From positions 1 through 64,000 of the forward strand of contig JAHIWP010000022.1 in the NCBI GenBank assembly GCA_018816095.1: 64,000 bases of DNA. Direction: 5' to 3'. The position numbers were made by a program, and so were the translations under genes. Of the stretch, positions 9,514 to 16,860 are shown piece by piece; position 1 is the first letter of the stretch; every line of letters begins with the position of its first letter. Source of the DNA: Gammaproteobacteria bacterium. Lineage in GTDB: Bacteria; Pseudomonadota; Gammaproteobacteria; Pseudomonadales; Pseudomonadaceae. Below the pieces are notes generated by a model, which did no database searches, was not told the origin of the DNA, and saw only the letters and a list, made by a program, of their open reading frames with translations.

Positions 9514-10863
9514 ATGACCTTTGCCTCCCTCGGCCTGATCGAGCCTTTGCTGCGCACCCTCGACAGCCTTGATTACAAAACGCCCACTGCCGTCCAGGCG
9601 CAGGCCATTGTGCCTGTCCTGCAGGGTCGCGATCTGATGGCCGCTGCGCAAACCGGCACCGGCAAGACCGCCGGCTTTGCCTTGCCGGTGCTGCAGCGGC
9701 TGATGATGGAAGGGCCGCAGGTGGCGAGCAACTCGGTGCGCGCGCTGGTGCTGGTGCCAACCCGCGAGCTGGCCGAGCAAGTGCTGCAGAGCTTTATCAC
9801 CTACGGGCAGCACCTGCCGCTGCGCAGTTATGCGGTGTATGGCGGGGTGAGCATCAACCCGCAGATGATGAAACTGCGTAAAGGCCTCGACGTACTGGTG
9901 GCCACTCCAGGCCGCTTGCTCGACCTCTATCGGCAGAACGCGGTGAAGTTCAACCAGGTGCAGACCCTGGTGCTCGACGAAGCCGACCGTATGCTCGACC
10001 TGGGGTTTGCCAACGAGCTGGAGAGCGTGTTCCGCGCACTGCCGAAAAAGCGCCAGACCCTGCTGTTTTCCGCGACCTTCTCCGAAGCCATCCGCAGCAT
10101 GGCCGGCGAGATGCTCAATGACCCGCTGAGCATCGAGGTCAGCCCGCGCAACGCCGCCGCCAAGTCGGTTAAACAGTGGCTGATCCCGGTGGACAAGAAG
10201 CGCAAGAGCGAGCTGTTTTTGCACCTTTACCAGACTAAGCGCTGGAGCCAGGCGCTGGTCTTTGTGAAAACCCGCAAGGGCGTCGATGAGCTGGAGGGCG
10301 AGCTGCAGCGCCACGGCATCAGCGCCGACTCGATCCATGGCGACAAACCGCAGGCCACCCGCCAGCGCGCCTTGCAGCGCTTCAAGGATGGCGAGGTCAA
10401 GGTGCTGGTGGCCACCGATGTGGCGGCCCGTGGGCTGGATATCGATACCATGCCGCTGGTGGTGAATTTCGACCTGCCGATTGTGGCCGAGGATTATGTG
10501 CACCGCATCGGTCGTACCGGACGTGCGGGCTCCACTGGGCAGGCGGTGTCGCTGGTCTGCGCCGATGAGGTGCAATTGCTGTCAGCCATCGAAACCCTGA
10601 CCCAGCAGGTGTTGCAGCGCATCGACGAGCCCGACTTTATCCCCGACCACCGTGTGCCGCAGACGCTGCCTGGTGGCCAGGTGGTGAAAAAGCCGAAGAA
10701 AGCCAAGAAGCCGAAAGTGGTTGGCGGCGGCAAGGGCGGTAGCCTGGGGCGCTGGATGGAAGCTGACGAACCAGTCGCGCCGGACGTTAAGGCGGTGCGC
10801 AAAGTGCCGAGCTTTGGCGGTAAAACAGGCAAACCGGCCAAGCCCGGTAAATTCGTTAAGTAA
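9514..10863 (+). CDS. rhlE: DEAD-box RNA helicase, RhlE type
   Basis: A 449-residue ATP-dependent RNA helicase with the complete motif set: Q-motif region TPTAVQAQAI, AAQTGTGKT (motif I, about residues 45-53), PTRELAEQ (Ia), LDEADRMLD (II), SATF (III), VATDVAARGLDID (V) and HRIGRTGRAG (VI). A lysine-rich tail from about residue 390 (KKPKKAKKPK) likely contacts RNA. The sequence resembles P. aeruginosa RhlE2, which affects RNA turnover and virulence; that assignment is by resemblance only. It converges on the PAS gene with a 2-base gap and no clear terminator between them. Confidence 0.92.
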   Translation: MTFASLGLIEPLLRTLDSLDYKTPTAVQAQAIVPVLQGRDLMAAAQTGTGKTAGFALPVLQRLMMEGPQVASNSVRALVLVPTRELAEQVLQSFITYGQHLPLRSYAVYGGVSINPQMMKLRKGLDVLVATPGRLLDLYRQNAVKFNQVQTLVLDEADRMLDLGFANELESVFRALPKKRQTLLFSATFSEAIRSMAGEMLNDPLSIEVSPRNAAAKSVKQWLIPVDKKRKSELFLHLYQTKRWSQALVFVKTRKGVDELEGELQRHGISADSIHGDKPQATRQRALQRFKDGEVKVLVATDVAARGLDIDTMPLVVNFDLPIVAEDYVHRIGRTGRAGSTGQAVSLVCADEVQLLSAIETLTQQVLQRIDEPDFIPDHRVPQTLPGGQVVKKPKKAKKPKVVGGGKGGSLGRWMEADEPVAPDVKAVRKVPSFGGKTGKPAKPGKFVK

Positions 10864-10865
10864 TC

Positions 10866-11327
10866 TCAGGCGCGGCTGGCGGCTTGGGCTGCTGCCAGCT
10901 GCTTCTTGTGGGTGGCGGCGGCGGTCATGTCGTAGATAACCACGCAGATGTGTTCGACCTCACCTGTGGCGCCTGCCAGCGGCAGCAGGGTGACATTCTG
11001 GTACATAAAGTCTTCCTGGCCGGTGATCGGCTGGTAGTTCTTGAAGTGCATCAGGTAGGGGTGTTGCTCCCACAAACTGAAGGCACGGGTGCCCAGTTGC
11101 ACCACGGTGTCGACCTTACGTTTTAGCCAGGCCTCGTCGATCTCCTGAAACAGGCTAAACAGGGTTTTGCCGTGCACCTCATCTGGGCCCAGGCCCGAGT
11201 GGTTTTCCATAAAGCTGTTCCACACCTCGACCTGATACTGGCGGTCGAGGACGATGACGCCAACATCAATGCACTGCACGATGTCGAGCAGCCAGTGCAC
11301 CTCTTTAATATCTATCTGTGCGGGCAT
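10866..11327 (-). CDS. Stand-alone PAS-domain protein
   Basis: A cytosolic protein of 153 residues that is essentially one PAS domain (about residues 12-135): DVGVIVLDRQYQVEVWNS opens the fold, and YQPITGQEDFMYQNVTLLPL and EHICVVIYDMT close it. No catalytic or DNA-binding output domain is present, and the C-terminus is alanine/lysine rich. It starts 11 bp after the receiver-CheC gene, so the two likely form an operon and may act together as a sensor input and a phosphorylation-linked effector. Ligand unknown. Confidence 0.82.
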   Translation of the reverse strand: MPAQIDIKEVHWLLDIVQCIDVGVIVLDRQYQVEVWNSFMENHSGLGPDEVHGKTLFSLFQEIDEAWLKRKVDTVVQLGTRAFSLWEQHPYLMHFKNYQPITGQEDFMYQNVTLLPLAGATGEVEHICVVIYDMTAAATHKKQLAAAQAASRA

Positions 11328-11338
11328 TGGCGTACCGC

Positions 11339-12340
11339 CTAGTTCATCAGGTAGTTGATTTTGTTGGTCAGGCGCTTGATCGAGTCTTCGGTAAACAGCA
11401 GCAGGAGGTCGAAGTGGATGTTATGCGCCTCCAGGCTGTAGCTGACTTCCACTGCCAGGGTTTTCTTCCAGCGGCGCTGATTGAGCTGAATCAGTTGCTC
11501 GATGGAGGCGTGCTGGCCAAGCAGCTGCGGGTGGCCCTGGGAAAACCGTACATCGATCTGCTCGGCGATGCCTGAAAGGCAGGCGCCGATGATGATGCTG
11601 GACAGGTCCAGCAGCATCTCCGAGGTTTCCAAATCGTCTTTTGGCTGCCAGTTGAGTAGGCGCGCCATATCGGCGACTTCCGAATCATGGAACAGCAGCA
11701 GTGCTTCACCGGCAATGCCGTCACCGATAAAGCCCTGGCACACCGCGCTCATGCGCTCACCGTGCATGGCGTCGGTGAGGGTCATGTGAAGTTCGCTGAC
11801 TTCGAAAATATTCACTTGCGGTACGGGCAGCCGTACGAATACCCCGAGTGCCTTGGCCAGTAACGCCGCGGCGCGGCCCATGGCGACGTTGGTGACCTCG
11901 CGCAAGGCGTCGCGGAAATTGACCTTCAGCTCATCAAGCACTGCCGCCTGGGCGATGGCGCTAGGCGTCGCCTTGGGGTCGAACAGGCCGAGTTCGAGCA
12001 AGGTGGCACGCAGTATTTCGGGTTCTGCAGGTTTCTTGATAAAAGCCAGGGCGCCGAGCGCTTTAACGCGGCGCAGCGCTTCTTCCTGCACGTCGCCGGA
12101 AACCACCAGCACCTTGCAAGCCAGGCCCTCGGCGCGAATGGCGGCGAGGGTTTCGTAGCCGTCCATAACCGGCATGGTCAGGTCCAGCAGTATGACCTGA
12201 GCCAAGCCCTGGCGCACTGCGGCAAGGGCTTCCTGGCCGTTAGTTGCTTGGCTGATGGTCACCGGCCATTCGGGCGGTAGGGCGCGGATCAATTGCTTGC
12301 GCGCCATGTTCGAGTCGTCGCAGACCACTAGTGGAATCAC
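11339..12340 (-). CDS. Response regulator with CheC-like domain
   Basis: A protein of about 333 residues. The N-terminal receiver has the acidic pair in VVCDDSN, phospho-acceptor region VILLDLTMPVMDGYE and the conserved lysine in AFIKKPAEPE. The second half (about residues 150-330) resembles CheC/CheX-type phosphatases: NVAMGRAAALLAKAL, then a second helix with SEMLLDLSSIIIGACLSGIA. This suggests a regulator that removes phosphate from CheY-like proteins or binds FliN-like surfaces. The GTG at 12340 was chosen because GGGA lies upstream and it opens directly into IPLVVCDDS; a GTG at 12373 has no ribosome site. It is followed by the PAS gene. Confidence 0.83.
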   Translation of the reverse strand: MIPLVVCDDSNMARKQLIRALPPEWPVTISQATNGQEALAAVRQGLAQVILLDLTMPVMDGYETLAAIRAEGLACKVLVVSGDVQEEALRRVKALGALAFIKKPAEPEILRATLLELGLFDPKATPSAIAQAAVLDELKVNFRDALREVTNVAMGRAAALLAKALGVFVRLPVPQVNIFEVSELHMTLTDAMHGERMSAVCQGFIGDGIAGEALLLFHDSEVADMARLLNWQPKDDLETSEMLLDLSSIIIGACLSGIAEQIDVRFSQGHPQLLGQHASIEQLIQLNQRRWKKTLAVEVSYSLEAHNIHFDLLLLFTEDSIKRLTNKINYLMN

Positions 12341-12427
12341 GTCTGGAGAGTCCCTGTGCGCGTGGAAGAACACCGCTCATGGGCGGCTGTGTGCAAGCAT
12401 AGCCGCTGGCGATTGCCTGCGGCGTTG

Positions 12428-13672
12428 TTATTCGACAGCGGGTTGCAGCCAGTTGAGCATGCCCAGGGCGGCGCGGCGACCGCTGGCAAAGCAGGCGGTG
12501 AGTAGATAACCGCCGGTTGGCGCTTCCCAATCGAGCATTTCGCCGGCGCAGAAGGTCCCTGGTAGTTGCTTGAGCATCAGGTTTGGGTCGAGCTGTTCGA
12601 AGGGCACACCGCCGGCGCTGCCGATCGCCTCATCCAGCGGGCGTGGGTGGATCAGGGTGATGGGCAGGGCTTTGATCGCCTGGGCCAGTTGCAGTGGATC
12701 ATTGAAGCATTCGGCGCTCGCCAGTTCGCGCAGCAGGGCCGCCTTAACGCCGTCGATGCCGGCCTGGCGATGCAGGTGTTTGGCCATCGAATGTGCGCCG
12801 CGCGGTTTGCTCAATGCAATCTGCAGCTTGTTGAGGGGCGTCTGTGGCAGCAAGTCGAGGTGAACGATGGCGCTGCCATGTTGGTTGATGGTTTCGCGAA
12901 TATCAGCCGACAGGGCATACACCAGGCTGCCTTCGATGCCGCCGGCGGTGAGCACGAACTCGCCCAGGCGCGGTGCTGCGCCGGCTAAGCACAGGCTGAC
13001 ATTCTTCAGCGGCGCGCCGGCAAACTTGTCGCGCAGAAACGGGCTCCAGGCGCTGACATCGAAGCCGCAGTTACTCGCTTGCAAGGGCGCGATCTGCACG
13101 CCGCGCGCCTGCAGCAGTGGCACCCAGGCACCGTCCGAGCCCAAACGCGCCCAGCTGCCGCCACCCAAGGCCAGCAGGGTGGCGTCAGCGCTCACCGCCT
13201 GCTCACCCGCCGGCGAGCTGATACGCAGTGCGCCCTGTGCATCCCAGCCCAACCAGCGATGGCGAGTGTGGATCTGCACGCCCAACTCACGCAGGCGCTT
13301 GAGCCAGGCGCGCAGCAGCGGCGCGGCCTTCATATCGGTGGGGAAGACCCGGCCTGAGGTGCCGACAAAGGTGTCGATGCCCAGGCCGTTAATCCAGGTG
13401 CGCAGGGTGTCGGCGTCGAAGTCCTGCAGCAGGTCAGCCACTTCAGCCTGACGTTGGCCGTAGCGGCTGATAAACGCCGGCTTGGCTTCGGCGTGGGTGA
13501 TGTTCATGCCGCCGACCCCGGCCAGCAAAAACTTGCGCCCCACCGAGGGCATGGCGTCATACAGCGTCACCTGCACACCGCCTTGCGCCAGCACTTCGGC
13601 GGCCATCAGCCCGGCAGGGCCGCCGCCAATAATGGTGACAGTGCAGGCGTTGTTGAGGGGCGTCTGGGTCAT
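12428..13672 (-). CDS. TIGR03862/HI0933-family FAD flavoprotein
   Basis: An NAD(P)/FAD-dependent oxidoreductase of about 414 residues in the HI0933/BaiN-like family. The dinucleotide-binding motif is VTIIGGGPAGLMAAEVLAQG near the N-terminus. GRKFLLAGVGGMNITHAE is the family signature, and the C-terminal FCAGEMLDWEAPTGGYLL contacts FAD. Reaction unknown; distant relatives reduce bile acids. The start was set at MTQTPLNNA, about 13 residues before the flavin motif; the frame stays open further upstream but there it overlaps the aminotransferase gene antisense. It is divergent from the aminotransferase. Confidence 0.88.
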   Translation of the reverse strand: MTQTPLNNACTVTIIGGGPAGLMAAEVLAQGGVQVTLYDAMPSVGRKFLLAGVGGMNITHAEAKPAFISRYGQRQAEVADLLQDFDADTLRTWINGLGIDTFVGTSGRVFPTDMKAAPLLRAWLKRLRELGVQIHTRHRWLGWDAQGALRISSPAGEQAVSADATLLALGGGSWARLGSDGAWVPLLQARGVQIAPLQASNCGFDVSAWSPFLRDKFAGAPLKNVSLCLAGAAPRLGEFVLTAGGIEGSLVYALSADIRETINQHGSAIVHLDLLPQTPLNKLQIALSKPRGAHSMAKHLHRQAGIDGVKAALLRELASAECFNDPLQLAQAIKALPITLIHPRPLDEAIGSAGGVPFEQLDPNLMLKQLPGTFCAGEMLDWEAPTGGYLLTACFASGRRAALGMLNWLQPAVE

Positions 13673-13786
13673 GGCGGTGCGGTCTGGCGAGGGTGGTCGG
13701 CATTCTAACCGAGGCGGCTGTGACCTTGTCATTTTGCCGCGCTTCGGGCACGGTCGTGGGTACGCCTTTTCTGACTGGAGCGCCTT

Positions 13787-14920
13787 ATGTCTGACCTTTA
13801 TCCCAGCATCGACCCCGACGGCCTGATCGAGTATTCGGTGGTCTACACCGATCGCTCCCTCAACCATATGTCGCAGTCGTTCCAAGGCGTGATGAAGGAC
13901 ATCTCCAGCACCCTGAAACAGGTTTATAACGCCCACGCCATGGCCATCGTGCCGGGTAGCGGTACTTACGGCATGGAAGCAGTGGCGCGCCAGTTGGCCA
14001 CTGGGCAGAAGTGCTTGGTGATCCGCAATGGCTGGTTCAGCTACCGCTGGACGCAGATTTTCGAGATGGGCCAGATACCGTCTGAGTCGATTGTGCTTAA
14101 GGCCCGTCCGGTTACTGAGGGCCACCAGGCGGCATTCAGCCCGCCGCCGCTGACCGATGTGCTGGCGACCATCGCGGCAGAAAAGCCGCAGGTGGTGTTT
14201 GCCCCGCACGTGGAAACCTCTTCCGGAATGATTCTGCCAGACGGCTACTTGCGCGCCGTGGCGGATGCCGTGCATGCCGTGGGCGGCCTGTTTGTACTCG
14301 ACTGCATCGCCTCCGGCACTCTCTGGGTGGACATGCAGGCCTGCGGCATCGATGTGCTGATCAGCGCCCCGCAAAAAGGCTGGAGCGCTTCGCCGTGCTG
14401 CGCCCTGGTGATGCTCAGCGAGGCGGCTCAAGCCCGAGTTGAAGCGACGCAAAGCACCAGCTTTGCCTGCGACCTGAAGAAATGGCTGCAGATCATGCAG
14501 GCCTATGAGCAGGGCGGTCACGCCTACCACGCGACCATGCCCAGCGATGCCCTGGCGCGCTTTCGTGATGCCATGCGCGAGGCCGAGGCCATTGGCTTTA
14601 GCACCGTGCACAACCAGCAGCAGGAACTGGGCGATCGGGTGCGCGCCCTGCTGACCCGCAAGGGCTTTAAGAGCGTTGCCGCGCCTGGCTTCGAAGCCCC
14701 AGGGGTGGTGGTGTGCTACACCGACGATGGGCAGATCAAGAACGGCAGCAAATTCGCGGCTCAGGGCCTACAGATTGCTGCCGGCGTGCCGCTGCAGTGC
14801 GATGAGCCAGCGGATTTTCAGACCTTCCGTCTTGGCCTGTTCGGGCTGGACAAACTGGGCAATATCGAACGCAGTGTGGCGACCCTGGAGCAGGCGCTGG
14901 ATAAGGTGCTGGCCGGCTAG
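13787..14920 (+). CDS. Class V PLP-dependent aminotransferase
   Basis: A 377-residue fold-type I enzyme of the serine-glyoxylate/alanine-glyoxylate group. VPGSGTYGMEAVARQL (about residues 56-71) binds the phosphate, FVLDCIASG carries the pyridine-binding aspartate, and SAPQKGWSASP contains the lysine expected to bind PLP. Substrate is not determined by context; the neighbours are a flavoprotein and an EamA exporter on the opposite strand. The start follows GGAG (CTGGAGCGCCTTATG). Confidence 0.88.
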   Translation: MSDLYPSIDPDGLIEYSVVYTDRSLNHMSQSFQGVMKDISSTLKQVYNAHAMAIVPGSGTYGMEAVARQLATGQKCLVIRNGWFSYRWTQIFEMGQIPSESIVLKARPVTEGHQAAFSPPPLTDVLATIAAEKPQVVFAPHVETSSGMILPDGYLRAVADAVHAVGGLFVLDCIASGTLWVDMQACGIDVLISAPQKGWSASPCCALVMLSEAAQARVEATQSTSFACDLKKWLQIMQAYEQGGHAYHATMPSDALARFRDAMREAEAIGFSTVHNQQQELGDRVRALLTRKGFKSVAAPGFEAPGVVVCYTDDGQIKNGSKFAAQGLQIAAGVPLQCDEPADFQTFRLGLFGLDKLGNIERSVATLEQALDKVLAG

Positions 14921-14933
14921 CGCCGCTGCGTGT

Positions 14934-15776
14934 TTAAACGCGCCGGTGCTTGGCGCTAAGCACCAAGGCAATGCCGCCGAGCACCGCCGTGGCACTGAGC
15001 AGCAGGCGCAGGCTCAGTGCTTCATCCAGCAGTAGGCTACCGGCCAGCGCGGCGATGATCGGTACGCTGAGTTGCACACAGGCGGCCTGAAAGGCTTGCA
15101 GGCCACGCAGGGCGCTGTACCAGATGGCGTAGCCGACGCCGGAGGTCAACGCGCCAGACAGCAGTGCATAAAACACCCCAGCGCTATCCCAGCGGACCTG
15201 GCCAATCAGCAGGGCGCTGAGCAGCAGCGTCAGGGGCACCGTTCGCATAAAGTTGCCGGCGGTCGCCGCCAGCGGATCATTCACGCCGCGCCCTAATAGT
15301 GAGTAAATCCCCCAGGCTATGCCCGCTACGAGCATCAGCAGCGCGGCGGCCGTTGGCGGTTTGCTGGCACCCGGCAACAGCAGAATGAGCAACCCGGCGA
15401 ACGCCACAAGCAGGCCAATGGTGCCCTTTAAATTCAACCGTTCGCCGCGATACAGGCCCCAGGCGAGCATGCTCAGTTGTACGGCGCCGAACAGAATCAG
15501 GGCGCCCGCACCGGCATCCAGGTTGATATAGGCAAAGGAGAACGCCGCGGCGTAAACAAACAATGCCGCCGCCGCAGGCCAGCTGCCGACGCTCGGCGTG
15601 TTGGCGCTACGCAGGCGCAGCAGTAGCCACAATGTCAGCGCGCCCGCGAGCAGGCGCAGGCTGGTGAAGCTGGCGGCGTCGATTTCAGTCTCGCGCAGCG
15701 CCAGCCGGCACAGCAACGAGTTACCGGCAAAAGCCAGCATGGCCAGGGCGGTCAGCAGTAAGGTTCGCATGCTCAT
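14934..15776 (-). CDS. EamA/DMT-superfamily transporter
   Basis: An inner-membrane protein of about 280 residues with roughly ten hydrophobic segments in two EamA repeats: the first opens with LLLTALAMLAFAGNSLLCRLAL and the second begins around AAALLMLVAGIAWGIYSLLG. Members export amino acids or metabolites; substrate unknown here. The start was placed at MSMRTLLL, since the 16 residues before it are polar and unlike the family. It converges on the aminotransferase gene with a 13-bp gap. Confidence 0.85.
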   Translation of the reverse strand: MSMRTLLLTALAMLAFAGNSLLCRLALRETEIDAASFTSLRLLAGALTLWLLLRLRSANTPSVGSWPAAAALFVYAAAFSFAYINLDAGAGALILFGAVQLSMLAWGLYRGERLNLKGTIGLLVAFAGLLILLLPGASKPPTAAALLMLVAGIAWGIYSLLGRGVNDPLAATAGNFMRTVPLTLLLSALLIGQVRWDSAGVFYALLSGALTSGVGYAIWYSALRGLQAFQAACVQLSVPIIAALAGSLLLDEALSLRLLLSATAVLGGIALVLSAKHRRV

Positions 15777-15889
15777 GGTGTGTACACGGGCTCGGGGCTG
15801 ATTATCTAAGCACAGCCGCGTCACTGCTGCTGATCGCGGATATGGTCGCTCGGTATGCTGTGTGTCGTTTCTGACGTGGGTGGGTGTGG

Positions 15890-16810
15890 CTAACCCAGCC
15901 CGCGTGCCTGCCAGACCTTGCTGGCGCTGTGATGCAGAATGCCGTGGCGTTTGGCCAGGGCCATACGATCTTTGTCGTAGCCGCCACCGATTACCCCGAC
16001 CACCGGGATGTCACGGCCCAGGCAGTGATTGAGCACGGCGTCGTCGCGAGCGGCGATGCCAGCATCGGTGAGGTTGAGGTAGCCGAGGGCGTCGTGCTGG
16101 TGCACATCGACGCCGGCGTCGTAGAGCACGATGTCCGGCTGGTACAGCGGCAGCAGGTAGTTGAGGGTGTCGTTGACCACCTTGAGGTAGTCGTCATCGC
16201 CCATGCCGTTGGGCAGGGGAATGTCCCAGTCGCTGGCAGCCTTGCGTGCGGGGTAGTTCTTCTCGCAGTGCAGCGACACGGTGATCGCCTCCGGGGTGTT
16301 CTCCAGCAGGCGCGCGGTGCCGTCGCCCTGGTGCACGTCGCAGTCGAATATCAGCACGCGTTGGGCTTTACCGCTTTGCAGCAGGTACTGACTGATTACC
16401 GCCAGGTCATTGAAGATGCAGAAGCCGGCCGGGTGATCGTAGTGCGCGTGGTGAGTGCCGCCGGCCAGGTGGCAGGCCAGGCCGTTCTGCAGGGCCTGCT
16501 CGGCGGCCAGCAGCGAGCCGCCTACGGCGCGAATGGTGCGCTGCGCCAGGGCGGCGCTCCAGGGCAAGCCGAGGCGGCGCTGTTCTTCATACGCCAGATC
16601 GCCGCCGGCAAAACGCTGGATATAAGCCGGGCAGTGGGCCAGGGCCAGAACCTCGGGAGCGCAGAGTTCCGGGCGCAGCAGTTCGGCATCTGTGCGCAGG
16701 CCGCTGTCTATCAAGTGGTCGCGCAGCAGGCGAAATTTTTCCATGGGGAAACGGTGCCCGGCCGGGAAGGGCGGGCTGTAGTCATCGTGGTAGATCAATG
16801 GCAGTGGCAT
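15890..16810 (-). CDS. Histone deacetylase-family (acetoin utilisation/acetylpolyamine) hydrolase
   Basis: A 306-residue zinc-dependent deacetylase-fold enzyme. GGTHHAHYDHPAGFCIFND carries the His-His charge relay; FDCDVHQGDGTA and DAGVDVHQHD carry zinc ligands; VIGGGYDKD is the terminal loop. It has no signal peptide, so it acts in the cytosol. Bacterial members deacetylate polyamines, acetoin-pathway proteins or small amides; the substrate cannot be named from the sequence. It stands alone between convergent or divergent neighbours. Confidence 0.9.
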   Translation of the reverse strand: MPLPLIYHDDYSPPFPAGHRFPMEKFRLLRDHLIDSGLRTDAELLRPELCAPEVLALAHCPAYIQRFAGGDLAYEEQRRLGLPWSAALAQRTIRAVGGSLLAAEQALQNGLACHLAGGTHHAHYDHPAGFCIFNDLAVISQYLLQSGKAQRVLIFDCDVHQGDGTARLLENTPEAITVSLHCEKNYPARKAASDWDIPLPNGMGDDDYLKVVNDTLNYLLPLYQPDIVLYDAGVDVHQHDALGYLNLTDAGIAARDDAVLNHCLGRDIPVVGVIGGGYDKDRMALAKRHGILHHSASKVWQARGLG

Positions 16811-16860
16811 GCAACAACTCGCGCAGGCACCGCCTGGGTGCCGGCGGTTGTGGCGTGGGA

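Noticed and set aside
13673..14611. Long N-terminal extension of the flavoprotein frame
   Set aside because: It overlaps the aminotransferase gene antisense, and flavoproteins of this family start just before the dinucleotide motif.
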